Position numbers and translations under genes: made by a program
Part shown: one piece after another, positions 26,614 through 35,834 of the stretch
Layout: each line of letters starts with the position of its first letter
Numbering within the stretch: the first letter of the stretch is position 1
Assembly (NCBI RefSeq): GCF_900111405.1
Contig: NZ_FOHJ01000007.1
Coordinates: forward strand, 62,001-126,000
DNA length: 64,000 bases
Source of the DNA: Salinibacillus kushneri
GTDB taxonomy: Bacteria > Bacillota > Bacilli > Bacillales > Alkalibacillaceae
Reading direction: 5' to 3'
The notes under the pieces: generated by a model
Database searches by the model: none
Told to the model about the DNA's origin: nothing
What the model saw: the letters and a program-made list of their open reading frames with translations, nothing else

Positions 26614-27375
26614 CTAAAAATTCATTTTGGATTGACCACCATCAACGTTAATACTTGCTCCGACAACCCAGGAAGCCTTTTCTGAAGCCAGGAATACGGC
26701 TACATTGGCGATTTCTTCTGGAGTTCCAAATCGACCAGCAGGAATTTCATTTTTCACAAATTCCTTCATACCCTCAGGGTCAGCTTCAATCCGTTTTTGC
26801 CAATTCCCTGTTTCATGCAGGATACTCCCTGGGGCAATACTATTGACACGAATCCCATCCGAAATCACTTCATCCGCAAAAGCTTTGGTAAAACTAATCA
26901 ACGCTGCCTTTGCATTATTATAGGTTGGCTTCCCTCCACTTTCCCGGCCATATATCGAGGTAATATTAATGATGGACCCACGATTAGATTCTTTCATATG
27001 TAAAGCGGCAAGCTTACTTAAATGAACAGCTGAGAAATAATTCAATTCTAAAGTATCGTAAAATAAATCCATTTCCGTTTCTGTGATATTTCCCCCTTTA
27101 CTTCCTCCTGCATTATTAACGAGAACATCTAGAGAACCGTGGTCCTTTATGAAGGATTGAATAAGCTTTTCCCGTTCATCCGCTTTTATAATATCTGCTT
27201 GATATAGGGATACTCGACCATCCAATTCATTTTTTGTTTTGCTTAAGTAATCCTGATCTCTGGCCACAATGGATACCTCTGCCCCTTCTTCGACAAACGC
27301 GCTGGCGATTTCTTTTCCAATTCCTTTAGAACCACCTGTGACTAGTACGTGTTTTCCTTGTAACTGTAAATCCAT
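26614..27375 (-). CDS. Short-chain dehydrogenase/reductase (SDR)
   Basis: 253 aa from ATG 27375 (GGAAGGTG upstream; the 27393 ATG is too early). Cofactor motif T-G-G-S-K-G-I-G (TGxxxGxG), N-N-A-G, catalytic Ser in I-T-S-I-Y-G, and Y-N-N-A-K (YxxxK). Classical SDR of B. subtilis YkvO/FabG type; substrate unknown. Divergent from the Cof-type phosphatase. Confidence 0.9.
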   Translation of the reverse strand: MDLQLQGKHVLVTGGSKGIGKEIASAFVEEGAEVSIVARDQDYLSKTKNELDGRVSLYQADIIKADEREKLIQSFIKDHGSLDVLVNNAGGSKGGNITETEMDLFYDTLELNYFSAVHLSKLAALHMKESNRGSIINITSIYGRESGGKPTYNNAKAALISFTKAFADEVISDGIRVNSIAPGSILHETGNWQKRIEADPEGMKEFVKNEIPAGRFGTPEEIANVAVFLASEKASWVVGASINVDGGQSKMNF

Positions 27376-27515
27376 AATTTTATCACCTTCCATTTTTCCA
27401 TTTCAAAGGAATCTCTTCTATGTTTAAATTAGAGGATAAACAAATGATTTTCAAGCAACCCTCATTTTAGATATAGTAAAGAATGGATAAATAAGACCAT
27501 AAGGCAGGCGAAAAC

Positions 27516-28379
27516 ATGAAACTAATAGCTTCAGATTTAGATGGGACACTACTTAATGAAAAAGGAGAAATTAGTGAAAGAAATATTCAAGCCATAAAGA
27601 ACGTTACCTCTAAGGGAATCAAGTTTGTCGTTGCTACAGGAAGATCCTATGATGCGGCAACCAAACCCTTACAAAACGCAGGCCTGTCCTGCCCGATTAT
27701 TTCCCTGAATGGTGCAACGATTTATGATCAAAAGCATAAGTTAACTAACAGTATCCCCATGAATCGTTCGACTTGTGAAAGAATATTAGACATCTGTCAG
27801 GATGCCCAAATGTATGTTGAATTTTTCACTAATGATGGAATCTATGCTACAAGCCGTGCATTCTTCGAGGAAGTTATTGAAGATATTATGAAATCAGCGA
27901 ATCCTGATACCTCAGATGAAGAAATCAAGGAGCAGATTAACCAGCGATTTCAGAATGAAAAGATTCATTTTAGGGGGGACTATGAAAAATTACTTGGCAA
28001 TGATGAAATTCAGATTTTTAAAATCCTGAGTTCTTCTTTAGATAAGAATACATTAGAAGATGTCTATCGTAAACTTGAATATCATTCAGACATTGCCATC
28101 ACCTCATCTGGGTATATAAATTTAGAATTCAATCACCCAAATGCCCAAAAAGGAATTGCTTTAGAACGATTAGCTGAACAAATAGGTATTTCAATGGACG
28201 ACGTGATGGCGTTGGGGGACAATTTAAATGATAAAAGCATGCTGGAGAAGGCTGGTATGGGAGTAGCTATGGGAAATGCAGCAGAAGAAATCCTGCAATT
28301 ATGCAAGTATAAAACAAAAACTAACGAAGAAGACGGTGTCGCTTATGCGATTGAAGAAATGCTAAAAGAACTCGAATAA
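27516..28379 (+). CDS. Cof-type HAD phosphatase
   Basis: 287 aa. Motif I D-L-D-G-T-L-L (7-13), a C2B cap domain in the middle, and motif IV G-D-N-L-N-D near 234. This places it with the Cof/YxeH sugar-phosphate and flavin-precursor phosphatases. The promoter lies in the 140-nt divergent gap with the SDR gene. Substrate not predictable. Confidence 0.9.
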   Translation: MKLIASDLDGTLLNEKGEISERNIQAIKNVTSKGIKFVVATGRSYDAATKPLQNAGLSCPIISLNGATIYDQKHKLTNSIPMNRSTCERILDICQDAQMYVEFFTNDGIYATSRAFFEEVIEDIMKSANPDTSDEEIKEQINQRFQNEKIHFRGDYEKLLGNDEIQIFKILSSSLDKNTLEDVYRKLEYHSDIAITSSGYINLEFNHPNAQKGIALERLAEQIGISMDDVMALGDNLNDKSMLEKAGMGVAMGNAAEEILQLCKYKTKTNEEDGVAYAIEEMLKELE

Positions 28380-28599
28380 AATTAAACAAAAGCTGGAAGC
28401 ATCTGTATTGCTAACGACCGGACTTAAACGATAGGTAATCAAGGAAATAAGACGAACTAAAGCCGGTGATAACTTATCATACGGAGGGAAAGAAGTCTTA
28501 CCGGTCGCTTTTAGCTGAGGGTGGCCATTCCTGTCATTTTGTCAATTCTTATACCATAAAAAAGGCCTGGATATCCTCTTCATCCAGATCTTAGTAGTA
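28380..28599. other. Non-coding gap with inverted GACCGG/CCGGTC segments
   Basis: No ORF with a ribosome site. Contains CGACCGG near 28415 and CCGGTCG near 28500, plus a purine-rich AGCCGGTGATAAC stretch. May be a degenerate structured repeat. Confidence 0.3.
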
Positions 28600-28641
28600 A
28601 GCTGGTGGCAAAGCAATCCTGTTTGCCATCAGCTTTTTTTT
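28600..28641 (+). terminator. Terminator between convergent genes
   Basis: Long stem AGCTGGTGGCAAA / TTTGCCATCAGCT followed by TTTTTTTAT. The right arm overlaps the stop codon of the opposing GNAT gene. Confidence 0.88.
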
Positions 28642-29387
28642 ATTTTTAAGGCTTCATATTTAAACCCTTGATATTGATAATTTTGCTTTTGGTACATTTC
28701 TTTAGGGGTGTCTTCTCCATCTGCAACTAAGATAATGGTCGAATCCGGAAATTTATCCATAACAAAACGCTGAAGACGGGAGCCGATTCCCTTTCGTTGC
28801 CATTCATCCCGAACTTCCAAATCATCAATTTCCACAGCTTGATCTGAAAGAATAACGTTCATGGTTCCTGCAGGTTTTCCCTCGTAGTAGGCTATAACCT
28901 TTATGTATTTATCATCTCGCCTTTGTCGCTCATTTAACTTCACCTTCTCTTCAGCAAAAGCTTTTCCATTTTTAATGTCTTGACTGTACTGAAGCTCGAC
29001 AAAATCCTCAAAATGGTTATCCATTACTTCCAAAACCTTGATATCTGGATTTGGTTCTACTGCTGGAAACGCCTTAGGCTGAATCGAATATAGCTCTAAA
29101 AAACCTACCTCATAGCCGTTCTTTTCCAAATAATTGATGAGTTCAAAAGTGGGTTTTTGATTATCAGGAAACTCAAATTTTATATGATTTTGATGATGCT
29201 GTTGGTGGTATACCTTTTGATTATGCTCCACTTCTTTTAATTCCTGCAAAGAAGGCATTCGTTTAAATTCCATAAAGTTACTATCATAGCGAATAAGCAT
29301 TTCCGGATAGTGGTAATGCTTGTACAAATCATTCTCATCAATCAAATGACCAATGGTTTCAATATGGTCAAACGTCCATTTTGTCAT
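28629..29387 (-). CDS. GNAT-family N-acetyltransferase
   Basis: 252 aa from ATG 29387 (GAGGAG upstream; a longer frame starts at 29462). The N-terminal half is a divergent, probably degenerate GNAT-like domain. The C-terminal half has the acetyl-CoA loop E-W-Q-R-K-G-I-G-S-R-L-Q (Q/RxxGxG/A) after E-I-D-D-L-E-V. Acceptor unknown. Confidence 0.82.
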   Translation of the reverse strand: MTKWTFDHIETIGHLIDENDLYKHYHYPEMLIRYDSNFMEFKRMPSLQELKEVEHNQKVYHQQHHQNHIKFEFPDNQKPTFELINYLEKNGYEVGFLELYSIQPKAFPAVEPNPDIKVLEVMDNHFEDFVELQYSQDIKNGKAFAEEKVKLNERQRRDDKYIKVIAYYEGKPAGTMNVILSDQAVEIDDLEVRDEWQRKGIGSRLQRFVMDKFPDSTIILVADGEDTPKEMYQKQNYQYQGFKYEALKIKKS

Positions 29388-29490
29388 ATTGCTCTCCTCT
29401 CCCCCTGTAATTCTATTCTGAATGTACTTCATCTTTTTAGGTTCCCTTATGTACCTTATCATAATTTTTTGAACATTAACATTCCTCTTT

Positions 29491-30360
29491 TTAACTCTCT
29501 ATACTTCTCCATAATGTAAGGGAGGCATAACTTCGATACGGGGCCCAATCCTCTCCCATTTTATAAATTTCATCCTTATGAGGCTTGGCGTTTAAACCCC
29601 AAAACTTTTTCAGAGCATTTTGAATCCCAATATCGGCTGCGGGCAACAAATTTTCTCTGCCCAATCCAAATAATAACCAGTTTTCTACGGTCCATGGTCC
29701 AATTCCCCTAATTTTTGTCAGAATTCTAAAAACCTCTTCATCAGACAATCCGGCTAATTCCCCTAAATGAAGCTTGCCATCTGCAATCATCCTTGATGTA
29801 TCGATTACATATTCCGCCTTGCGTTGACTAAATTGAAGCTTTCGAAGCTGACTATAATCCAGGCTTGCTACTTTTTCTGGCTGTGGCTGAAACCATACTC
29901 CATCAACTTCTTCACCAAAGCTTTGAATATACCTTGTTGATAAGGTATAGGCAAATTTCATATTCAATTGCTGATGTATGATGGTTTTCATAAGGGCATC
30001 ATAGGGATTAAAATCCTTTACAATCGGTGTACCTGGATATTGATCAAATAATGGAGCGAGTCTGGTTTGTTGGTAAAAGCGATAAATTGAATCGAGCTTT
30101 CGATCCCAAAGAAATATGCTTTCAACTCTGGCTGAAAGCTCTTCCTGTTTTTCCTCGTCATACCCTTGAATTCTAAACTTGGGCTCCTCAGTCGTACCTA
30201 GAGCCTGTACTTTTATGATATGCTTTTCAGATCCCATTCTTAAAGGAATACGGACCCAGCGTTCGTCACAATTTAAATCAACTAACGGATCAAACGAAAA
30301 ACGGAGTAATGTATAATCAAAATCAAACAATCCATTTATGCTTACTTCCTTTGTCCACAT
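29491..30360 (-). CDS. DNA-3-methyladenine glycosylase, AlkA type (YfjP-like)
   Basis: 289 aa. N-terminal AlkA-like domain, then an HhH-GPD domain with I-L-T-K-I-R-G-I-G-P-W-T-V-E-N and the catalytic Asp in L-P-A-A-D-I-G-I-Q. It removes alkylated purines in base-excision repair. GGAGG site. B. subtilis yfjP is also near pdaA, so gene order supports the assignment. Confidence 0.9.
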   Translation of the reverse strand: MWTKEVSINGLFDFDYTLLRFSFDPLVDLNCDERWVRIPLRMGSEKHIIKVQALGTTEEPKFRIQGYDEEKQEELSARVESIFLWDRKLDSIYRFYQQTRLAPLFDQYPGTPIVKDFNPYDALMKTIIHQQLNMKFAYTLSTRYIQSFGEEVDGVWFQPQPEKVASLDYSQLRKLQFSQRKAEYVIDTSRMIADGKLHLGELAGLSDEEVFRILTKIRGIGPWTVENWLLFGLGRENLLPAADIGIQNALKKFWGLNAKPHKDEIYKMGEDWAPYRSYASLTLWRSIES

Positions 30361-30399
30361 TGGAATCCTCCTTTTTATACATATATTCTCATCAAAATT

Positions 30400-30588
30400 G
30401 GGTAAAGTACATGGAACGAATGGTAGAAGGTTATACGCTACCTAAAATCGCCGAATGTCTTAAAATACACATTTCTATTGCAATTTATTAGAGACATAAA
30501 ATCTTACGCATTAGAAAAACATTAGAAAAACTTGGTTTCAATCAGTTAGAAGGTATCGTAGAAAGCGATGAAACCTTCCTTCTTTAGC
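30400..30588 (+). pseudogene. IS1595-type transposase fragment with internal stop
   Basis: One frame reads M-E-R-M-V-E-G-Y-T-L-P-K-I-A-E-C-L-K, then a TAG where the family has a conserved Trp before R-H-K-I-L. It goes on to E-G-I-V-E-S-D-E-T-F, the first catalytic Asp region of IS1595/ISXO2 transposases. It stops at a TAG in 30583-30588. No terminal repeats were found nearby. Confidence 0.7.
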
Positions 30589-30595
30589 CCTTAAA

Positions 30596-30691
30596 CTAAC
30601 CTAATTGGTTAATCCATTTGTTTTGAAAATTCTCTATTTGTTCTATATATTCTTCTGGCGGGACAATTCCTATAAAATACTCCACTATCAT
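30596..30691 (-). pseudogene. N-terminal remnant of a 2H phosphoesterase (2'-5' RNA ligase-like)
   Basis: 31 codons from ATG 30691 with a good GGAGTGGAG site: M-I-V-E-Y-F-I-G-I-V-P-P-E-E-Y-I-E-Q-I, typical of the first strand of 2H phosphoesterases. The frame then ends at a TAG, and no continuation with the HxT motifs was seen. It adjoins the transposase remnant. Confidence 0.5.
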
Positions 30692-30768
30692 TCTACTCCA
30701 CTCCTATTATTTTCAGTTTTGATAATTTTACCAGAAAATTCAAAACATACAATGGTATTATTATGCAA

Positions 30769-30797
30769 AAAACAACAAAATTTTAGAAAACAGCCTA
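30769..30797. repeat. Repeat tail shared with 51663-51690
   Basis: AACAACAAAATTTTAGAAAA followed by CAGCCTAA matches AACAACAATCTTTTAGAAAA plus CAGCGTAA at 51663-51690 with few differences. Part of a Bacillaceae intergenic repeat family. The rest of 30692-30930 shows no coding potential. Confidence 0.5.
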
Positions 30798-30929
30798 ATC
30801 TAAAAGAAAAAGTAAGCTTAGAAGAACATTAATCCAGGCTCTTCCCCATCTCCTACTCTAACCATTAACATATCCCTCTAGCTATGCTCATGATAACCCA
30901 GTCGTTTATAACGATTTTAAATGGGTAAA

Positions 30930-30974
30930 CAAAAAATGGGCTAACATCAAAATTCATTTTTTGATGTCAGCCCA
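30930..30974 (-). terminator. Terminator of pdaA
   Basis: Stem TGGGCTAACATCAAAA / TTTTGATGTCAGCCCA followed by TTTTTTG on the minus strand. Confidence 0.88.
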
Positions 30975-30981
30975 ATTGGTA

Positions 30982-31779
30982 TCATTCATATTGAAAGGGT
31001 ACATGTTCCTTCCATAGTAAGTATTCTAAGCTTTTGAATTGATACCCTCTTTTTCGTAATTCATCAATTAAATGCTCAAGTGCGAGGGCATTATCTTTAG
31101 ATGTTGCATGTAAAAGAATAATTGCACCAGGATGAATATGTTCAACGATATCTTTATATGCTGATTGCTGGCCATTTTGGGAGCCCCAGTCAACGAGTGC
31201 TGCTGACCAGAAAACACTTGTATAACCCAGTTTTTCGGTAATGGCCAAGGTTCTCTCGCTAAAATCTCCACGTGGAGGTCTTACAAATTGGGTATGGCGT
31301 ACACCTATCGTTTTATCAAGTTCCTCATCAATTTTATTTAATTCTTCTTTTATCTTTTCCTCAGAAAGAGTGGTAAAATCATGATGGTTATACGAATGAT
31401 TTCCAATCACATGGCCTTCCTCATGCATTCGTTTAACAAGATCTGTCGCACTTGTAATATAATGACCTGCTAAAAAAAAGGCTGCTGGAATCTTTTGCTG
31501 TTTTAAAATGTCTAAAATAAGCTCTGTATGACCAGCTTCATAACCTAGGTCAAATGTAAGATATACCACCTTTTCCCCAGACTTATCGACATAATAACTG
31601 TCATATTTATCAAGTATATTGCCGTATTTTCCGGCATCAGGGGGATTATGTTCGGTGTTTTTTTTATATCCCCAGCCAAAAGTCGTCTGATCGTAGGCTT
31701 TAATTTGTGCATTCTGCCAGGGTGCAACCGTTAAGCATAGCATCATAACACTAATGGCCATAACTCTTAATGCACGCAA
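30982..31779 (-). CDS. pdaA: N-acetylmuramic acid deacetylase PdaA (spore cortex)
   Basis: 265 aa from TTG 31779. Signal peptide at residues 1-29, a Tyr/Gly-rich linker (F-G-W-G-Y-K-K-N), then a NodB deacetylase domain with Y-L-T-F-D-L-G-Y-E, the metal motif H-S-Y-N-H-H-D, and R-P-P-R-G-D-F. The TFDxGYE variant and H-A-T-S-K-D-N-A are typical of PdaA, which makes muramic delta-lactam in spore cortex. As in B. subtilis, it is close to yfjP and yfkD. Likely transcribed in the forespore (family knowledge). Confidence 0.92.
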   Translation of the reverse strand: MRALRVMAISVMMLCLTVAPWQNAQIKAYDQTTFGWGYKKNTEHNPPDAGKYGNILDKYDSYYVDKSGEKVVYLTFDLGYEAGHTELILDILKQQKIPAAFFLAGHYITSATDLVKRMHEEGHVIGNHSYNHHDFTTLSEEKIKEELNKIDEELDKTIGVRHTQFVRPPRGDFSERTLAITEKLGYTSVFWSAALVDWGSQNGQQSAYKDIVEHIHPGAIILLHATSKDNALALEHLIDELRKRGYQFKSLEYLLWKEHVPFQYE

Positions 31780-31821
31780 TCCTTATCACCTGCTTTTCTA
31801 TCTTTACTCTTATCATTTGCA

Positions 31822-31853
31822 GGCTTCAAAAATTCCATGCATTAGGAATTTTG
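31822..31853 (-). terminator. Terminator of hisD
   Basis: CAAAATTCC / GGAATTTTTG stem, overlapping the hisD stop, with a T-rich follow-on on the minus strand. Confidence 0.65.
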
Positions 31854-33113
31854 TTTACGAAAGATCACTGCATTCGCATGACCTTGTAGCTCTTCAAATT
31901 GCGCCAAGGTAGCAATGGAATCCGCATATTCATCTAAATCATTCTTGCTGTAGGAAATTAAGCTTGATTTTTTTAGAAAGTCATCTACGCCCAGAGGTGA
32001 AGAGAACTTGGCTGTGCCGCCTGTTGGCAGAACATGGTTCGGACCAGCAAAATAATCACCAATAGCCTCTGTACTATTTTCACCTACAAAAATAGCTCCG
32101 GCATTTTTTATCTGTCCTACATAAGAAAATGGTTCTTTTACGAGCAGCTCTAAATGCTCGGGTGCAAAGTCATTTGCCATCTGAACAGCCGCAGCTATAC
32201 TGGAAACGACATAAATGGCCCCTTGTTTTTCAATGGATTCAGCAGCAATTTCCCTTTTCGGCAAATGTTGCAACTGCTGTGAAATTTCAGTATCCACTTG
32301 ATAAGCTAACCTTTCTGATACCGTTATGAGTGTTGCTGAAGAAAGCGGGTCGTGCTCAGCTTGTGATAATAAATCAGCGGCAACAAGCTTAGGATTTGCC
32401 GTTTCATCCGCTAGAATAAGGATTTCACTTGGACCTGCCACCAGATCAATATCAACCAGTCCATATACTTCTTTTTTCGCAAGTGCTACAAATATGTTCC
32501 CCGGGCCGGTAATTTTATCGACTTTAGGAATACTTTGTGTTCCATAGGCTAGGGCACCAACAGCTTGTGCTCCCCCTATTTTAAATATCTGCTTAATTCC
32601 TAACTCATTCGCAGCAATTAGGACACCTGGATTTACCTTTCCATTCTTATTTGGAGGAGTAACCATTACAATTTCCTCTACACCAGCAACTTGGGCAGGA
32701 ATAGCATTCATTAAGACGGAAGAGGGATAAGCAGCTCGACCACCTGGAACATAAATCCCCACCTTAGCTAACGGTCGAATGAGCTGACCTAATATGGTAC
32801 CTGATGGGGAAGTATCCATCCAGCTTTGCCTCGTTTGTTTTTCATGGAATGATTGTATATTTGAGATAGCTTGCTTGACAGCCTCAATAAAACGTTTTTC
32901 AACTGCACCATAAGCTTCAATGATTTCTGCCTTTGACACTTTTATATCATTTAGTTTTACGTGATCAAACTGCTCTGTCAACCGACGTAATGCTTCATCC
33001 TTGTTGTTCTTCACATCATGAAGTATGGCTTTCACAGAATCAAACTGCTCATCATGATCATCCAGAATTGTCCTCTCCAATTTCACAAGAGAATCCTTAA
33101 CAATTTTCATCAT
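31842..33113 (-). CDS. hisD: Histidinol dehydrogenase
   Basis: 423 aa. P-G-G-R-A-A-Y-P-S-S-V-L-M-N, G-G-A-Q-A-V-G-A-L-A-Y-G-T, T-G-P-G-N, the zinc/catalytic region S-Q-A-E-H-D, and G-P-N-H-V-L-P-T-G-G-T-A. All expected zinc and base residues are present. It performs the last two steps of histidine synthesis. It stands outside any his operon and follows a YuiF-like carrier by about 50 nt, so the pair is probably one transcript. Confidence 0.95.
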   Translation of the reverse strand: MMKIVKDSLVKLERTILDDHDEQFDSVKAILHDVKNNKDEALRRLTEQFDHVKLNDIKVSKAEIIEAYGAVEKRFIEAVKQAISNIQSFHEKQTRQSWMDTSPSGTILGQLIRPLAKVGIYVPGGRAAYPSSVLMNAIPAQVAGVEEIVMVTPPNKNGKVNPGVLIAANELGIKQIFKIGGAQAVGALAYGTQSIPKVDKITGPGNIFVALAKKEVYGLVDIDLVAGPSEILILADETANPKLVAADLLSQAEHDPLSSATLITVSERLAYQVDTEISQQLQHLPKREIAAESIEKQGAIYVVSSIAAAVQMANDFAPEHLELLVKEPFSYVGQIKNAGAIFVGENSTEAIGDYFAGPNHVLPTGGTAKFSSPLGVDDFLKKSSLISYSKNDLDEYADSIATLAQFEELQGHANAVIFRKQNS

Positions 33114-33163
33114 CGACCACCCTTTCCTTCAGCGCTTTAAAACATAGGGAGTGTTTCTCCAAA

Positions 33164-34468
33164 TTAAAGGATAACGACAGCAATTAAACCAAATACAACT
33201 AATGGGATATTGTAGTGTATAAAGGTTGGAACACATGTATCCCAAATATGATTGTGTTTTCCATCAGCATTTAAACCGGATGTTGGACCGAGTGTACTGT
33301 CTGATGCTGGTGAACCGGCATCACCTAATGCACCTGCAGTACCGATTAAAGCTGCAATCGCCATCGCTGAAAATCCAGCTTCACTTGCAATCGGTACATA
33401 TAATGCCGCCAAGATTGGAATCGTACCAAAGGAAGTTCCAATACCAATCGTTACCACTAAACCAACCATAAGCAAAATGAAGGCAATCACAATTTTGCTA
33501 CTTCCTAAAATACCTGAAGTTTGTTCTACAAGGGCTGTTACCGATCCAGTCTGCTGTAAGATATTCGCGAATCCATTAGCAACAAGCATGATGAAGGCAA
33601 TCATTCCCATCATTTTAATTCCCTCTGTCATAATGTTTTCTCCTTCTCTAAATGGAACAACAATGAGAATAAACATAAGAATTAAGCCTGTAAGTGCTCC
33701 TAAGATTAAATCCTCTGTTATAATCTGTACGATCACTGCTGCAACAATCGCAATGAGAGTAAGAAAATGCTTTAATTCAAATTTGACACTACTGAGACTC
33801 TCTAAATCTACATTTTGTTCTTCACCGGTAGTTTGATAGTCTCTGTTTTTTCGATAGGTGAAGAATATAGCTATGAATAATCCTACAATCATTCCTGAAC
33901 CTGGAATAATCATCGACATGGTAATGTCTGATAAGGGCATAGATAAACCACTTTCCTTCATACTATCCTTTATAGTCCTTTGGAAAATTAATCCGTAACC
34001 AAACGGAATCATTACGTAAGGTGCCTTTAGACCAAATGTTAAGGCCGTAGCCACTCCTCGCCTATCAATCTTCATTTTGTCAAATAATGCTAGTAGTGGT
34101 GGGATTAGAATTGGAATAAAAGCAATATGCACAGGAATCAGATTTTGGGATAAAGAAGCAATTCCGGCTATAGCAAGAAGCATAATGCTTCTTTTTCCTT
34201 TAATGACCTTGATTAAAGATCTTACAAGAATACTTGTAATCCCTGTATAACTAATGGCTGCTGCAAACGCACCAAGTAAAATATAGCTTAGCGCTGTATT
34301 TCCACCATCAGACATCCCCTCTACAAGGAGTTTGATTGTATCGGTTAAAGTTTCTCCTGTTAATAAACCAGCTACAAGGGCTGAAATAATGATAGAAACC
34401 ATTACATTTACACGTAATAAGCTTAATACAACCATAATAAGTACGGATATTATAACTGCTGATGCCAT
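33164..34468 (-). CDS. NhaC-superfamily carrier, YuiF-like (possible histidine transporter)
   Basis: 434 aa polytopic protein with 11-12 helices. Signature near the C-terminus: G-A-L-G-D-A-G-S-P-A-S-D-S-T-L-G-P-T-S-G, then the H-N-H-I-W-D-T-C-V-P-T-F segment of the Na+/H+ antiporter-family YuiF group. Members have been proposed as amino-acid (including histidine) carriers from T-box predictions, which I recall but cannot verify. Its operon with hisD fits that. GGAG site before the ATG. Confidence 0.85.
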   Translation of the reverse strand: MASAVIISVLIMVVLSLLRVNVMVSIIISALVAGLLTGETLTDTIKLLVEGMSDGGNTALSYILLGAFAAAISYTGITSILVRSLIKVIKGKRSIMLLAIAGIASLSQNLIPVHIAFIPILIPPLLALFDKMKIDRRGVATALTFGLKAPYVMIPFGYGLIFQRTIKDSMKESGLSMPLSDITMSMIIPGSGMIVGLFIAIFFTYRKNRDYQTTGEEQNVDLESLSSVKFELKHFLTLIAIVAAVIVQIITEDLILGALTGLILMFILIVVPFREGENIMTEGIKMMGMIAFIMLVANGFANILQQTGSVTALVEQTSGILGSSKIVIAFILLMVGLVVTIGIGTSFGTIPILAALYVPIASEAGFSAMAIAALIGTAGALGDAGSPASDSTLGPTSGLNADGKHNHIWDTCVPTFIHYNIPLVVFGLIAVVIL

Positions 34469-34583
34469 GATTTTTCTCCAATCTATGAATATAATATTTT
34501 ATTGCTCTAACTCTCTAATGTTTTAATATGATAAAGGATTAACGTAAAAAAATCAACCCTTTTACGAAAAATCTTTCGTGTTT

Positions 34584-34610
34584 CCTAAAAAAGTGGGGAC
34601 CAGCCCCACT
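34584..34610 (-). terminator. Terminator of the SE1561-like gene
   Basis: AGTGGGG / CCCCACT stem followed by TTTTTTAGG on the minus strand, starting at the stop codon. Confidence 0.8.
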
Positions 34611-34761
34611 ATCTGCACTTCTCCTCCAATTGATCAAGTAATTCAATAAAATGGTCAATGTCATCTACGGTCATTTGATCTGGAGATACCCCCTCAATTC
34701 GTTCCATAACCTGGTCTAAACGTTGTCTTAGTTCTAAAATTTTTTCCTGTTGTTCGTTCAT
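34609..34761 (-). CDS. SE1561-like small helical protein
   Basis: 50 aa, too short for usual cut-offs. ATG 34761 with AAAGGTGAAG upstream, own terminator. Two amphipathic helices: K-I-L-E-L-R-Q-R-L-D-Q-V-M-E-R-I and T-V-D-D-I-D-H-F-I-E-L-L-D-Q-L-E. The second matches the D-I-D-x-x-I-E-x-L-D pattern I associate with SE1561-family proteins of Bacillales. Function unknown. Divergent from mscS. Confidence 0.72.
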   Translation of the reverse strand: MNEQQEKILELRQRLDQVMERIEGVSPDQMTVDDIDHFIELLDQLEEKCR

Positions 34762-34854
34762 GATCTTCACCTTTCTTTATAATGATTTCCATTCGCGCTT
34801 CCTTTTGTTTTTCTGTATAATGTTCTTTGATGAGACAGCAAGGAGGAATAAGCC

Positions 34855-35715
34855 ATGGATTTTTGGAATTCAATTCAGGGCTACTGGACAGACTTAGCCC
34901 AATTGCGTATAACGAAGCTTATTATTGGTGCAGTATTCACCATTATCCTCGTAAAATTTATAACAAGGGCCGTCCATACCTTTTTTAAACGAACAAACTT
35001 TATTGAAGAACGTGAAGAAAAAACATTGGAAGCTATGATTCGTTCCATTGTTCGTTACACAGCAACTTTCGGTTATGTGCTGTATGCTCTTTCTGTTTTT
35101 CACGTCCCTGTCACAAACCTGCTGGCTGGTGCAGGAGTTGCCGGTATTGTGATTGGTCTTGGTGCTCAAAGTGTAATTCGTGACTTTTTATCCGGCGTTT
35201 TCCTCTTATATGAGAAACAATTACACAAGGGCGATTTTATCACAGTCAATGACCAGTTTACAGGCACAGTTGAAGATATTGGATTACGCTTTCTCCGCAT
35301 TCGGGAATGGAGTGGAAAACTGGTAACAATCAGTAACGGGCAGGTTAACACGATTCAAAACTATAATATAGACCACATGCGCGTCATTGAACATATAACA
35401 ACAAGCTATCAGGAAAATCCAAGTCGAGTTTATCAGGTTTTAGAAGAAGCCTGCGATCGATTAAATGGAGAGCTCAGTCATTATCTTAAGAAGGATGAGT
35501 ATAATCAGCCAATTGAAAAATTCCAGGTTTATGGCATGACCTCTCTTAATGATAGCTTCCGTGGGTATAAATTCACTATTGTGGGAGTAACCAGTGATTT
35601 ATTCTACTTTACAGCTGCTAAGCAAGCAAGAATGATTATCGCGGAAACATTATATAAACACAATATGGAAATGGCTATGCAGCATGTTGATTTAAAGTCC
35701 GCTCCCAGTGAATAG
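34855..35715 (+). CDS. Small-conductance mechanosensitive channel (MscS family, YkuT-like)
   Basis: 286 aa. Two N-terminal helices, then the pore helix with A-G-A-G-V-A-G-I-V-I-G-L-G-A-Q-S-V-I-R-D (the Gly/Ala-rich TM3 of MscS), and the beta domain and C-terminal vestibule. Opens on hypo-osmotic shock to release solutes. AAGGAGG site; the 3' end overlaps its terminator. Confidence 0.93.
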   Translation: MDFWNSIQGYWTDLAQLRITKLIIGAVFTIILVKFITRAVHTFFKRTNFIEEREEKTLEAMIRSIVRYTATFGYVLYALSVFHVPVTNLLAGAGVAGIVIGLGAQSVIRDFLSGVFLLYEKQLHKGDFITVNDQFTGTVEDIGLRFLRIREWSGKLVTISNGQVNTIQNYNIDHMRVIEHITTSYQENPSRVYQVLEEACDRLNGELSHYLKKDEYNQPIEKFQVYGMTSLNDSFRGYKFTIVGVTSDLFYFTAAKQARMIIAETLYKHNMEMAMQHVDLKSAPSE

Positions 35716-35734
35716 CTGGATAGCGGACTTTTTA
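35694..35734 (+). terminator. Terminator of mscS
   Basis: AAAGTCCGCT / AGCGGACTTT stem spanning the stop codon, followed by TTTTTAA. Confidence 0.85.
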
Positions 35735-35834
35735 ATAATGCGAATAAATCACGAAAAAGGGACTGTCCATGTTATATTGGCTTACTTCCCTTTTTATTTG
35801 CCTATGTGCAATCCACAGCTCCTATAATCCATAC

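Noticed and set aside
33252-33836. 194-codon plus-strand open frame
   Set aside because: Antisense to the YuiF-like carrier; no ribosome site, Ile/Pro/Lys-rich composition typical of a shadow frame.
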